Shown: positions 23,778 through 35,586, counted from the first letter of the stretch. The stretch: DNA of 64,000 bases from Porpolomopsis calyptriformis (GCA_951640195.1 OX621173.1:1715780-1779779), one strand, 5' to 3'. Program-made: numbers and translations. Notes: generated by a model from the sequence alone, not told the origin.

Positions 23778-23806
23778 CCGGATCGTTTGAGGGGCAATAC
23801 TGGACA
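23778..23806 (+). repeat. Left inverted terminal repeat (putative)
   Basis: Contains tgaggggcaatactggaca, which pairs with the right end. Four of the five mismatches in the inner 19 bp fall as two adjacent transition pairs. An AT-rich block with aataaataaacg follows, also mirrored at the right. Confidence 0.55.
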
Positions 23807-24039
23807 TAAATAAATAAACGTTTCAAAGGCCGAGTTTATTTTCCGGCTAGTATTGGGGCAAATAAACATCCTGAGATGGTAAATCTACAAAATTTGTTGC
23901 AAAGCTTATGAAAAATGCGGAAATAGCCAAACTTGACGAAAAATGTGGGACTTAGTAATTCTCCGAACATGATATCAACTTGCCAATGGTACGTCCTAAC
24001 TTTCCGCAACTGTCTTTGTACTTTCCAATCAATATTGCA

Positions 24040-24192
24040 AACCTTTCCAGCATTTTTGTGAACCTTTCCGGAGACTTTATCAAACTTCCCGAAGACTTTA
24101 TCCAACTTCCCATCCAACTTCCCGGAGACTTTATCAAACTTTCCGGAGCATTTATCAAACTTTCCGGAGCGTTTATCAAACTTCCCAGGTGA
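24040..24192 (+). repeat. Left subterminal repeat cluster
   Basis: About six direct, imperfect copies of a 20-24 bp unit containing acttt(c/a)tcaaact, for example cggagactttatcaaacttc and cggagcgtttatcaaacttc. Such clusters often bind the transposase in eukaryotic DNA transposons; that role is inferred here. Confidence 0.75.
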
Positions 24193-24292
24193 TTATTGAA
24201 TTTTCCAAATGTGTATCAATGCCCTATGTTCTCGCTGAGGCCTGAGGTTGATAAAGCTGGCTTTGAGACGAGTCCTTCTACTCACTAACTTC

Positions 24293-26134
24293 ATGTCTGC
24301 AGAGTCAGGGCCAAGCCAACTACTTCCTCGGCAGACCATTCAAGCAGCCTTTGAGGTACTGGGTGGTCGAGTGCGTACAGCATTACGGACCCAGGTAGGG
24401 GATGTAGCACGGCTCCATGCCCATCGGAATGAATGTTTGCGATTACAAGAAACTGTTCGGCAGGTTATGATTTTTGATTTACCATACATTCTGATAAACT
24501 AATTCTTTGCAATTTAGCATGAGGCTCTCTTATCACTCGACGACAAGTCCATTATCAATGCAAGTCTACGGTCAATGATCCATCATCTGGAACAAGCGGC
24601 TACCGTTTCAGCTGATCCCCCTGATGCGCCCCACATTGAGCTTACGCGTGTCATGCATACTGGCCGACAAGGGCGCCCTAGGATTGAAATTGATCGTGAT
24701 ATACTAACTACTGCGCTTGAAATGCGTGGTCCCACTGCTCTAGCATCTGTATTTGGGACATCTGCTCGGACTGTTCGGCGCCGGGCACTTGATTATGGAC
24801 TAGTGGAACCTAGCCCTCCAGTTCATGCTGAATATGTAGCCGAGGATGGTTCTTCACATTATTATCACACGTCCTCTACGGCCCCCATGTCTGACCTCTC
24901 TGACGATGCTCTGGATGATATCACCCGCCAGATAATTGAAACATTCCCAACATTTGGGCGGAGGATGATTGCAGGTCATCTCACCTCTCTTGGGTACCAA
25001 GTTCCTCAGTCACGTCTACGAGCCTCATATTCACGGGTCCATGGTCCTCCCGCTGCATCATTTGGGGTACGAAGAATAATAGAGCGGCGAGTTTACTCAG
25101 TTCCAGGCCCAAACTCTTTATGGCACCATGATGGACAGCATGGTATGCCGCATCTTCCTCACTTCTACTTCAAATTTATAAAGTCATTTATCAGGACTTA
25201 TACGCTGGAAGATCGTCATCCATGCCTTTGTTGATGGATATTCTCGTTTGGTTACTGCAATCCAAGCGAGCAACAATAATCGTGCCGAAACAGTTTTAAC
25301 TTTGTTTCAAACCGCTCTTCCAAAGTATGGATTGCCTAGTCGCGTCCGTGGTGACCACGGAACTGAGAATCTCCTTGTTGCTGCTTATATGGAGGACATG
25401 CATGGTGTGGAGCGTGGATCATATATATGGGGAAGGTGTGTATTATTTTTATTTTCGACTTTACTCATTGTTCATGTAGGTAAAACGGAACTAGGAGCGT
25501 ACACAACATACGCATTGAGCGACTGTGGGTAGACGTTACTGCTGGGTTTGGCCGAAAATGGAAGAGCTTTTTTCAAGAACTCGAGATGTGGGACAATCTT
25601 GACATCGAGAATGACTCCCACATCTGGCTTCTGCATCATCTTTTTCTGTCAGCAATCAACAACGATGCACAGGATTGGCAGGGAGCATGGAACAACCATC
25701 GGTTGAGTACACCTGGTGAGCGTTCATGCAGCCCTCGAGAATTGTTTTTCTTTGGAATGCTCCAGGAAGGCCCTCGTGGCCTTGCTGCAATGGATGATGA
25801 AGAAGAGCTTGGGGAAACTGATTTAGCTGGATATGGAGTCGATTGGGAGGCTTTAACCATCGAGGATATACGTGCACACCATAACACATTCAATGCTGCC
25901 GAAGACAACCTTGACGACGACACTGTTGCTTACAATCCATTCGAGCAACGAGTTCCTGACCGCCTCTCAAATGTTGACGTGCAGGAGCCTAGATGCAGCT
26001 TGACAATCGAGCAGGTGGAGTTTCTTGATTCTCAATTAGCACGTTATGATTTTTGGCAGTCTCATAGCTTGCAGTCGTATCGTCTCTCCTGGATCACTGC
26101 ATTGCGCATATGTAGAGCCATGTTTGCAGTATAA
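24293..26134 (+). CDS. Integrase-core (DDE/rve-like) transposase-type protein
   Basis: Exons 24293-24463, 24518-25142, 25195-25435 and 25495-26134 give 558 residues with all phases consistent. Order: an N-terminal helical region; a helix-turn-helix-like region GPTALASVFGTSARTVRRRA; a linker with FPTFGRRMIAGHL; and a catalytic region. The candidate acidic triad is WHHDGQHG (first D), SRVRGDHGTEN (second D) and RIERLWVDV (E), each in a conserved setting. HAFVDGYSRLV and WLLHHLFLSAIN flank these sites, as in the basidiomycete integrase-core family that I know. The frame is intact, so activity is possible. It probably catalyses transposition of the surrounding element. Confidence 0.75.
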
Positions 26135-26309
26135 TATTAGGTATTCTTCACGTTTCTACTTTCCGTATCGAGTTGATCCTTTGCAATGTATTGCACTGCG
26201 CTGGAGATGATCAAGCCGGTTAGGCCTCCACCAATGCAAATCTCAACATCTATCAAAGTGCTAGCAAGATGTGTTCATCAGCATTTCTGGGTCTCCAGAC
26301 CTATGCGTA

Positions 26310-26425
26310 CATTTTCCTTCGCTATCTACAAGGACCGTCGGGGTGCCGATCATCCATCCACCCTCTTGTCGTGAAGGACCTCGCAGGCATTTACTGCTCG
26401 CAAGGGATGATACGACAAGACTGAG
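26310..26425 (+). pseudogene. TPR scrap of NLR type
   Basis: Reads KDRRGADHPSTLLS, then a stop, then a shifted frame resembling A-ARKG-YDKTET. This is one degraded 42-residue TPR unit of the NLR kind. It lies between the integrase-like and HECT-like genes. Confidence 0.6.
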
Positions 26426-26604
26426 ACTGTCTTCTGTAAATCCAATATTCTGTGTATGTAAATGATTCCGTCAACGCTCCATTTGCACATAAGGCTGGGA
26501 TGCAAAGTTTATAAAGCGATAGATACCTCACGCACAAAATCATGTGACATTTCGACCTCTTTCCCTCTTTATTCTATTTATCAATACGTTCAGAAGACTC
26601 TGAA

Positions 26605-29600
26605 ATGATGGAACGATACGACTGTTCACGGTGTAGAGAAAGTGGAGCACGCTGTGCTGCATTTGTTCCAGTTGCCCATCAAATCGTGAGTTCAAATTTT
26701 ATGTCCCGAGTGCCTACACCTACCCAATTTCCAGGGAACCCCCATAGGGCAGCGTCTCTGCCTTTGCGCACACTCTGAAGCTTCCCACTCTGAAATAGAC
26801 CAACATGCAATATTAATACAACCACTACCACCAAAAGGTGGCTGCTTTGAATCACAATGTCCCTCCTTTCGTTCTGTGAGTTTACAATTTAGTTCCCTGA
26901 GCTATATGCTTATAGGTGTGCCAGAATTCCAATCCAATTGACCCAAAGACACTCTGTGTGTGTGGGCAAACATGGTTGGCTCATTCAAAGTACGTCTCAG
27001 ATATTTTGTTCATTAATTCTACTGACGCTCTGGCCTTTCTGTGATATCTTAGTCCGAACAATTCAGTTAGTTCGGAAGGCAATTCCCAGCGCCCAACTCA
27101 GCCATTCACCATGTGGGAACCCCCCCAACCACCCATTGCCAATGCATCAACAAATGGTCGACGTGTTGATGCAATGACCCGTCATCGGAGGGTCACCCCT
27201 CTGGTACCTGCCAGTGGTCGTTCTTTGCGTGGACGGGGCCGCAGAACCATGCTCCCACAAAATTCTACTCGCAACATTTCTGTACCTGACCTTTTAAAAA
27301 ATTATAAGTTTGATATTGCTATTCTGGCGCATCCTGTGAGTGCAATATTGATTACAATGATAAACAAGCTACTGATATTGATGTAGTTATCACCTGTATG
27401 TGGTGTAGAACAGAACGAATACTTTTTAAACAGAATTTGGTCCGATCGTTTGCACGAGCTGCTCAACCATATGCAATTGCACAATCTTCTCATCTTCGCT
27501 AACACTGATGCGCTTCCGACTGATAATGCAACAAATTTCTTTCAAGATACGATTAACGAGCACCTTGCTAAATATTCCCTTTCCATGCCTGAATCTCGCC
27601 AACCACCAATCACTCCACCTGCTGGACAAACCATCGAGCAAGCCAACTTCTATCGACTCCCATGGAAGTTGGTATGCATTGGCTATCGCAAATCATATGG
27701 GAATAATGGCGCATATCAGACAATTTCGAATTCCTGTATCGCTTATCATGAAATGACCTGGCACGAACTCTTTTCAGGTGCAAAAAAAACATCAGGTATC
27801 GAGCTAGGGAGGCTCCGAAATGTGATAGACCGCCCACTTATTCTCATAGGTAACTTCATTTTATCTTTAACGAAATAGATTTTCACCAAACTTTAGCGCC
27901 TGCATTTGGTTTGCTATTGGGACCTATTACACCGGGTTCTGAACAGCAACATCCCTGCTTTCATGCACGCATTTTTGCCCATTTTCGAAGCCCTTGCAGA
28001 TCTGAACACCATGAAGATCAGGTCGCACCAGAATGTTATGATTCTTGTCCACAGTTATCCATACAACCAGCTTCTGCCCATCCAATCAATCACGACTCAC
28101 CTCCTCCCCCCGATCCTGGTCTATCCGAGTTTCCACTATTCCTTCGCGATTCCCCAACTCCTCCACCTGTACACTCACTTTTCTCTGTACACGATTCAAT
28201 AACACCATCCGCTGCACCAGAATCCCCCCCATCTATTCCTCAGCCTGACCCATTGTATGCATCATTATCCTCCTGGGAGATGCAGGTGCAAGCAGATCTT
28301 GCTGCTGATGATGAGGGGCAATTTTTCTTGAAGGCAGAAAATGTCGACATAGCTGCCCAGGCTCTCTCTGAATTTATTCTGGCTATTTATTCTGGGCAAA
28401 CCAATCTGAGCCGTGATCGTCGGGCTGAATTAAGAGTGAAGATTCAACCTGGTTCGACAATCGCGGGAATGTTTTTTAAAGAGAATGTCACCTTTCATGT
28501 GTGAGTTCTGCATTTAATCGAGACATTAACGTGTCTAATTGGCTATGTAGTGGGGAAGGGACAGGGGAAGGGGTAGTCCGTGCTGTATTGGAAACTGCTA
28601 TTCATAAAATGCTTGCTGATGAACGATATTGGCGGCCTGGGTTGGATGAGGGGTATTTTTCTTTGGCACCACGTCAAGAGACTTCACCACAGCGTCGGGT
28701 TCAAATCAAAGCCTATGCAAGTCTCATCATGATGTCAATCTTTCATGGCGTAACCCCTGATCCTATCTCACCTTTCCTCTTGGCCAACGTCTTGCAAGGT
28801 GATGCGATCATTGAAGATCAAGCATTTATTGCAGCCGTAGCACCCACAACATTCGAGTCATTATCGGAATGGCCCGTAGATGCATCGCATGTGCCTGCAT
28901 CACCAAAAAATCTAGCATTACTATGTAATCTAGATACTGAGGTATGTTATCTACATGTACAGAACTTAGATGCCGCTAATGTTGTCTATTTAGTATCGTG
29001 ATATCATAGATTATACCCCTGCCCAATTGCGAAGACTGAGATCCAAGGTTTTCTTTGGCACTCTCATTGGAACAAAGGTGGAGGCTTCAGAGCTTAAAGC
29101 CTTTGATGAAGGACTGCGCATCAATGTTGCAGAATCAGTACCAGATATCTCAATAGTATGCGTCTCTTCATGTTAACTACTTAATACTAAGATCACGTTT
29201 AGGCTTTTCGTGGTCCCTATGGCATATCTCTACTGCAGGGGCTGTATTCTCGACGCATTACTGATCCTGCTCAAGTCCTCAGGCTCATCTGTTTTCCACC
29301 GATGTCTGATACCGATACACTCCCTCTTGACTTTCCTGGTCAAGAAATTGAACATGGCATTCCATCTGATGGCTATCAGCTGAATGTTTTGTCCAAACGC
29401 TTCCTGCAACATTTCTCTCGCTACTTAAATGGGAGTGGTCACCCAGATCATCCAATTTATAACGAATTGGTTCCCTTATCGCACCGGGAAAAGGTAAAGA
29501 AGGATCAAGCCTTTCGAGCTCGCCAATTTGCAGCCCACATAACTGGAACAACATTTCTGGATTCACCAGCTCGCAATATGGAGGTACGTATGGTGTACTT

Positions 29601-29963
29601 TGCAGTCCTATTAAGGCGTTATTCAGATAATGCAATACCTAGATTCGATTCACAAGATCCTTCGCAAATGAACATACACGACCTGCTGATGCACCTGTAG
29701 ATTGGAAGGTATAGCACTCTTTTATGTTCTCAAGTGGCCACTCTAATCGCATTTGATCATAGATCCCCCCGCAGCCTCTGTACTTCCACAGCTGCTTCTA
29801 TTATGCTGACCTTGCAATCACCCTTGGTCTTGTTGACCTTCTCCAGACTGAAGTACCAAATGACCCAACAACGGCTACTGAATTCGATCTCTGGTTGCAC
29901 CAGACCATCTTCCCGATTTCTGTGATTGCAGAAAATGCTTCGGAAACATTCAACAAGTTGTGA
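26605..29963 (+). CDS. HECT-like protein of the putative transposon
   Basis: Multi-exon gene from MMERYDCSRCRESGARC at 26605 to a TGA at 29961-29963. N-terminal exons are rich in Cys/His (CSRCRESGARC, CLCAHSEASH, TLCVCGQTWLAHS), suggesting a zinc-binding head. A middle exon (from about 27110) is basic, then long and Pro-rich. The C-terminal part has GEGTGEGVVRAVLETAIHKM, MLADERYWRPGLDEGYF, HGVTPDPISPFLLANVLQGD, and a tail TRSFANEH...IPPQPLYFHSCFYYADL...FNKL. The GEG-G-GV-R-V element and the C-terminal layout recall basidiomycete HECT-type E3-like proteins; no catalytic Cys was assigned with certainty (FHSCFYY is a candidate). Internal junctions are plausible GT-AG sites with open frames. Ubiquitin ligase activity is an inference. 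Confidence 0.6.
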
Positions 29964-30189
29964 TTTTCCCTTCCCTCATGCCTAACATCCTTTTCCGTAA
30001 TTCCGCCATATTTCCTTCGTTCACATTCTACTGCCCGCACACTTTATCTTTATTCACATACCACTGCAAGAATCACCACATTACTGCCATTGCCGCTTGT
30101 TACTTTACCACACTGTATAACATACTATACGACCATTCACTGTATCAGCCATATTCTATACTGTATTGTTGCACGCGTCCTCCAATTGG

Positions 30190-31420
30190 CATTGCATCGC
30201 ACAACTTTGAACGTAAGCGTGGATGGATGATCAGTACCCAGACGGTCCTTGTAGCCAACTAATGCATCCTTGAAGAGGGTCTTGGCCTTGTCGTATCGTC
30301 CCTTGTGAGTCATAAACGCCTGCGAGGCCATCCATCAACGTAAGAGTGGAAGGGTGGTCAGCGTCCAGATGGTCATCTCTTCCAGCTAGTCCTGCTCTTG
30401 GAGAACATCCCAGCCTCGTCGTATCGTCCCTTGTGAGTCATAAACGTCTGCGAGATTGTTCATTGACGTAAGAGTGGTTGGGTGGTCCGCACCTAGATGG
30501 TCCTCTTTGTCAGCGGAGAGTCTCAGCCTAGTCATATCGTCCTCGTGAGTTGTAAAAAAAGGTGCAAGGTTACTCACCGCTGCAAGCGTGTCTGCGTGGT
30601 CAGATGTTCCTTGCGGCCAGCTACAGCCTGCTTGGAGAGTGACTCAGCCCCCTTGGATCATCCTTGCAACTTGTAAACGTCCGCGAGGGTGTTCACACAT
30701 GTAAGCCCGTCTGGGTGGTCCGAACCTAGATGGTCCTTGGAACCAGCTAACGCCGATTTGAAGAGTACCTTAGCTTCGTCGTATCGTCCTCGGGAGTTGT
30801 GAACAAGTGCGAGGTTGTTGATCGACGTAAGAGCTGGTGGGTGATTGGCACCCAGACAGTCCTAGTAGCCAGATAATGCCTGCTCGAAGAGGGTTTCAGC
30901 TTGGTCGTATTGTCCCCTGTGAGTCGTAAACGTCTGCGAGGTTGCTCACCAATGTAAGCGTGAATGAGTGATCAGCACCCAGATGGTCCTCTCGGCCAAC
31001 TAACGCCTGCTTGGAGAGTGTTTCAACTTCGCTGTATCATCCCTTGTGAGTCGTAAGCACCTGAAAGGCTGCTCACCGATGTAAGTGTGAATGGGTGGTA
31101 CGCACCTAGAGGGTCCTCGCAACCGCTAACTAGCTAATACCTGCTTGAAGAGGGTCTTGGCCTCGCTGTATCGTCCTGGTGATTGGTAAACGCCTGACAG
31201 GTTGCTCACTGATGCAAGCGTGAATGGGTGATTGGCACCCAGATGTTTCTCTCTGCCAGCTAATGCCCGATTGAAGTGTGTCTCAGCCTCGTCGCATCGT
31301 AGACTGGTAAAGAGGTTACTCACCAACGTAAGCGTGTCTGGGTGATTGGCACCCAGATGGTGCTCTCTGCCAGCTAAGTGGAGTGTCCCAGCCTCATCGA
31401 ATCATCCTTGTGACTTGAAA
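30190..31420 (-). pseudogene. Decayed NLR-type TPR array, minus strand
   Basis: On the minus strand, about ten degraded 42-residue units can be followed in changing frames: GREKHLGANHPFTLASVSNL, SGVYQSPGRYSEAKTLFKQV, EDHLGADHPTTLTSMNNLAD, KDRLGTDHPSTLT. Stops and shifts occur in almost every unit, and no NB-ARC part is attached. The units are more diverged from A-H than those are from each other, so this is an older or different NLR remnant inside the element. Confidence 0.8.
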
Positions 31421-31429
31421 GGGCGTGCG

Positions 31430-31760
31430 TGGAAGTCCTGGCCAACTGCGCGGGAAGTTTGTGGATGTTGCGGAAAGTTTCATCAACTGCACTGGAAGTT
31501 TAACTGACCTTTCCGGGAAGTTTGATAAACTTTGCGGAAGGTTTGCGCTGATGTCTGGTAAAGTTATAGGATTTTCCCGGGAAGTTCAGCAAACGCTGTG
31601 AAGAGTTGTAGTGACATGGCTGGAGATTTCGACGGATCTTTTGGAAATCTTGAAATCTTTCTGGAAATCGACGAAAAATCGGACGTATCTTGGTAAGTTT
31701 GTCAAGATTTTGGAAGGTTCACAGGATGTTCTCCGAATAAATTACACAATCGGCAAATAA
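31430..31760 (-). repeat. Right subterminal repeat cluster
   Basis: Units such as ggaagtttgataaactttgc, gaagtttgtggatgttgcgg and gcactggaagtttaactgac are the reverse complement of the left cluster type. The orientation opposite to the left cluster supports one element with two mirrored ends. Confidence 0.7.
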
Positions 31761-31787
31761 ATTTACACCGCGGCAAGTAAATGTTTT

Positions 31788-31816
31788 TGTCCGATACCGC
31801 CCTTCATAGGATCGGG
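31788..31816 (-). repeat. Right inverted terminal repeat (putative)
   Basis: tgtccgataccgcccttca reads, when reversed, tgaagggcggtatcggaca, matching the left end in its TGA start and GGACA end. The next ten bases also match moderately. Confidence 0.55.
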
Positions 31817-31829
31817 ACTTGTCTTATCA

Positions 31830-32880
31830 CTTTGTCGCATTTGCCTCGGAGATCTCTCCGCAACACCCGATGGCCCTATTGTCGATTATGACAATGACTC
31901 TCTCGGCGATCCCATCCTGTTATTATACTTTCAGGTTCGAAAGCTGCTTGCACAACCCCGATAACCTTTTTTATGTTTGTATATAGGATTATCACCCAAA
32001 GACATTAGATGATCGAATCACATCGTCTAGACAAACCCCACGTCGCGCCAGTTTCCGTAGAGCTGTCATTGAATGCTGCGGCCGATCCTGTGCCTTCTCA
32101 TATAAATAGAGAGACATTGTGATGCAGCATACATAATCCCCAAAAGCAAAGGCGATGATGTATCATTCAAGATTGCTCCATGCCATCCCTTGGTTGACTC
32201 TCTTTTAGTACATCAACTTCATTGTCCAAGATCACCGCGGCTTGTATGATCCCACTCCGGAACCTGTGACTGGTATCAACGCTGCCGAGAATGGGATATT
32301 TTTGAGCAAAGATCTCCACAATATGTTTGGTGCTGGGTCCATAGTATTCTTAAAGGTATGTCGAGACACCCACACCTATCGGGGATTTACAAAAGTAGGT
32401 CATTTCTAGACACCCAACTTTGCCTTGAATCCTGTCGACATCCCCAGGTTCATCCCCCCTGAGGACGAGGTCCTCGCATAACTCTACAATACTTGGTGCC
32501 TGATACAAGCAGAACAGCGGTTCTACCATTACGACGCCAATTTTGCTGATGAGCCACCGCTGACCAGCATCGTGGCTGCATCTCGGCACTGGGGTAGAGG
32601 GGAAGATATCGCTGTTTTGTTGAACCGCCGTCACCTCGAATATTCCAATCCCAGTACCCTCTGAGATGTCAACCTCTAACGACGATTCTGGCAGCGAACC
32701 TGCTAACCCCCGTGATGAAGACTGTGAACTATATAGAGGGCGATACAGGTCAAAAATATCAGACGAAGTGCTTGCTGCCATGGATGGACTCTTCGTCAAG
32801 GGGACTGCTCCTGCAGAAGCTTGAGATGGAACAGTTGTGTGCACAGGAGGCCAGCCGAACTAAAGTGCGGGAGTAGCTAG
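31830..32880 (+). pseudogene. HNH-type nuclease-like relic
   Basis: The plus strand reads, across stops and probable introns, DYHPKTLDDRITSSRQTPRR, ASFRRAVIECCGRSCAF, TGINAAENGIFLSKDLHNMF, GAGSIVFLKTPNFALNPVDI and PRFIPPEDEVLA. The AENGI-L--DLH--F element followed by LKTPNFALNP-D-PR is the pattern of the fungal HNH-domain proteins common in mushroom genomes (match from memory). In-frame stops after CAFSYK and EVLA, and scrambled downstream frames, show decay. It abuts the right end of the candidate transposon. Confidence 0.6.
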
Positions 32881-33057
32881 GCACGAAGGACTGAGCCTTC
32901 GTTTTTTTAATAGCCCACTATTTAGTACATACAACAATGCTCATGCATTTCGACTGAGCGTTTCAATAGATCCAAGCTTCGTATACAAACAGAGGTAAGT
33001 ACGATGCAGCAGTGAGTTGGGTTTCGACACATCATAGCGAGTGATTGTCCTTTACAC

Positions 33058-33857
33058 TCACAAACCAGCAAGAATAAATTGCCCGGTGGTGTAAGTAGCG
33101 GCGAGATTGAGAACTATTGGAATTCACAATTGATAAATTGCAAGGGCATATTGAATAATGGATGAATATCTCACCAACCATCGCCACTGAAGAGATGGCG
33201 CCGCCAGGAAAACGCTGTAAATGGAAGAGATGAATTTCAGTGAGGTGAAGTGCAATCACCTGTTCGCTCACGTTTCCAGGAGTGCCAGTGACATATCCCT
33301 GGGTGAAAAAGAAACGGCTAACGGACCAGACGACGCACCCGGAAGCGGCAAGAATAGGATATTTCAGACCAGCAACCAGCGTCCTAAAGACAGTATCGCA
33401 CTCAACTTCTTGAATCACTGAGAAACAAGATGGTGTTACTTACGATATTGAGAGGATAGGAAGGACTTCGAGCGTGTGTTGGTGGGCACCTGAATAAAGT
33501 ATTTTGATCGCGCTCATGAATGGAAAACTTTAAAGAAAAGCTCGCACGTTGAGCGCAGTTGAATTTGTGCGCATCTGTGGATGCTTCTGTCTCAGCCTTC
33601 TCAGCATACGCTTGATGGAATGTAGGTCATCATGGAACTGAACGAGAATGATCACCAAACTGACCTTGCGGGTATTTGATTCCTGCCTTTCTGCGAAACC
33701 TGGCGACTACGGTGCTTTGGACCCAAGGCACCCAGGAAGCGCTGACCATGGCTGCAATGACATAGTGATACCTATAAAACAACGGTAAGAGGTGGAAAGG
33801 CTCTGGATATGAGGGTTTTATATTTTACCCTTGAGGAAGGGTGATATGGGTGGACAT
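33058..33857 (-). CDS. MAPEG / microsomal glutathione S-transferase 3-like, copy 1
   Basis: Multi-exon gene on the minus strand with the same seven-exon layout as the plus copy at 44623. It starts MSTHITLPQGYHYVIAA (ATG at 33857) and ends FILAGL before a TGA at 33058-33060; about 150 residues. Motifs: AHKFNCAQRAHQHTLEVLP (the MAPEG core), LVAGLKYPILAASG, and NLAATY. Four membrane helices are expected for this endoplasmic reticulum family, which conjugates or reduces lipophilic substrates with glutathione. It differs from copy 2 in the helix-3 loop (FFFTQGYVTGTPGN). A TATA box lies 29 bp upstream. Confidence 0.85.
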
Positions 33858-33885
33858 TGTGGTTGGGACTCAGTGGCAGGGATAA

Positions 33886-33894
33886 CTATATAAA
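33886..33894 (-). promoter_or_regulatory. TATA box of MAPEG copy 1
   Basis: tttatatag on the minus strand, inside a block ggcaggatgg-tttatatag that also precedes copy 2 at the same distance from the ATG. Confidence 0.65.
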
Positions 33895-34172
33895 TCCATC
33901 CTGCCGGCGACGCGTACGCCTCCGGGCAAGTACGGCCGACAATGACGACCGACTAATGTCCTCACTGAGACGGAAGCAGAGCATGACGGCAATCTCCGCA
34001 TACAGGTCTTCTTCACGTCGTTTGAATTCACAAAACCAATCAACGCATACTTGTTTATTTACGAAGACATCCGATCTCAGGGCCCCAGTACTACTTGCAT
34101 TTTACAAGCTCCGGTCAGTGCTTGAGACGGACTACGATCCACTGATTTCACCCTTCATTATCCAGATCCTGA

Positions 34173-35586
34173 ATGAGCCCCTCCATATTCTCAAGACGTA
34201 TCTTTCGGAAATGGCGTTTTCCAAAACATGTGAACTCGAAGGATTCAAGGAATACTGACCGGGAACCATCCCAACTGGAGGAATGCTCGGCTCTTCCTGT
34301 CAAGTTGGACAATCCTATCATCAATGATGACCAGGCTGTCCTACAAGATCAAGTCAAACCCGAAAATTACGCAACGACAACCACGATATCCCATTTTGCT
34401 CTCCTTCCTTTCGAATTGTTTCAGCATATTATCGATAACCTCAGCGATGATCAGGCTGCCCTACGTGCTTGCAGCTTGACCTGCAGGGCCTTCCTACCTG
34501 CCAGCAGGTATCACATCTTTCATAGTATTCACCTCGGAGGTAAACAACAGACTGAACGCTTTCTTGATACAATATGTTTCACGAATTCGCCAACCAGTCC
34601 CTGCATGTACGTCCGCTACCTGTGCATGTCCGAAGGGGAAGGTTGCATCCGGGTATCTCCATTTGTGAACGAAACATTACCTCTCCTTGCAACACATCTG
34701 CTAAACGTTACGGAACTTGACGTTAGAGATTTGAGTTGGACACTCCTCAATGATTCCGCGCGGGCCAAGATATTAGCGGGCTTCCAAATGGTCCAAAAAA
34801 TCACGATACGAGCCTTCTTCGAGACCTCGCGACAAGCGAATGAATTCATTTCATCGTTTCCCTCCCTGATGACCCTGACCTGTTGGGAGACAGGCTGGAA
34901 CCTACACAGTGAACCGGCAATCCCTCTACCCAGCAGTTTGAAATTTATTGCCCTGCGCTCTTCCCAAACGCACTTTTTCGAACGATGTCTGCGTCTCGAG
35001 TCGCATCCCAACGTATCCACCATTTTCTTCCGAGGGATGCATCTAGAGGATGCCCAAGCGACGAATGAACTGCTCAAGACACTAGGTTCGCGTCTTAAGC
35101 ATCTCCAACTGATTGGTATAGATGCTGCTTGTATGAATGTGAGAGGTTAGTGTTTTATCGTGCTAGTGGTTTACTTGACTGATTCAATTGGTTTCAGTTA
35201 TCGATGGAATCTTTATCAACCTCACCCACAACACCGAGCTTTGTTCAGTCGGCCTGCAAATCCCAAATGACTCACCCACTCTAGATTGGATGTCCACATT
35301 CTTCTCTCAGATCGCCTCACCTCATGTGAAGTATGTATCGCTCCTGCTTACTTTACGCACTATCTCCCGATTGGAGGAGATGGCCTGGGCTTCGATAGAA
35401 AACCTTTTCACTCAACCACGCTGGTCCAACCTTCGGCTCCTTGAAATAGTGGTTTTTGGCAAGCCAGTAGCTCCACAATCGATCAAGGCTCATTTGCCAA
35501 TACTTGATGGACGTGGTATTGTCAACGTCACTGATTGGTATAATAGAAGTCTTGTCAATCCCCAGGTTTTTTCAGATGGATTGTAA
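34173..35586 (+). CDS. F-box-like protein 1
   Basis: Exons 34173-35145 and 35198-35586 give 453 residues. The F-box-like motif is at about residues 75-115: LPFELFQHIIDNLSDDQAAL followed by RACSLTCRAFLPASRYHIF. The rest has Leu-rich, strand-helix segments (SPCMYVRYLCMSEGEG, LPSSLKFIALRSSQTHFFER, LLKTLGSRLKHLQLIG) typical of the large mushroom F-box/LRR family. Presumably an adaptor of an SCF ubiquitin ligase; the target is unknown. The start at 34173 gives a basic leader; the ATG choice is not certain. Confidence 0.75.

Larger units (their letters stand above)
23778..31816. mobile_element. Candidate DNA transposon with integrase-like and HECT-like genes
   Basis: The ends form an imperfect inverted repeat (23778-23806 and 31788-31816, 21 of 29 positions equal without gaps). 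Inside each end lies a cluster of short repeats in opposite orientation, such as tttatcaaacttcccg at 24076-24091 and its reverse complement at 31514-31529. Between them lie an integrase-core gene and a HECT-like gene on the plus strand, and decayed TPR pieces on both strands. The target duplication is unclear, so the exact boundaries may be off by tens of bases. The right end lies against an HNH relic. Element status is inferred from the structure and is not a match to a named family. Confidence 0.6.

Noticed and set aside
23778..23790. Clear target-site duplication of the candidate transposon
   Set aside because: No convincing short direct repeat was found at both ends; boundaries are therefore approximate.
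33857..34258. Plus-strand open frame of 133 codons
   Set aside because: It starts on the antisense of the MAPEG copy 1 ATG and runs through its promoter; no recognisable content.
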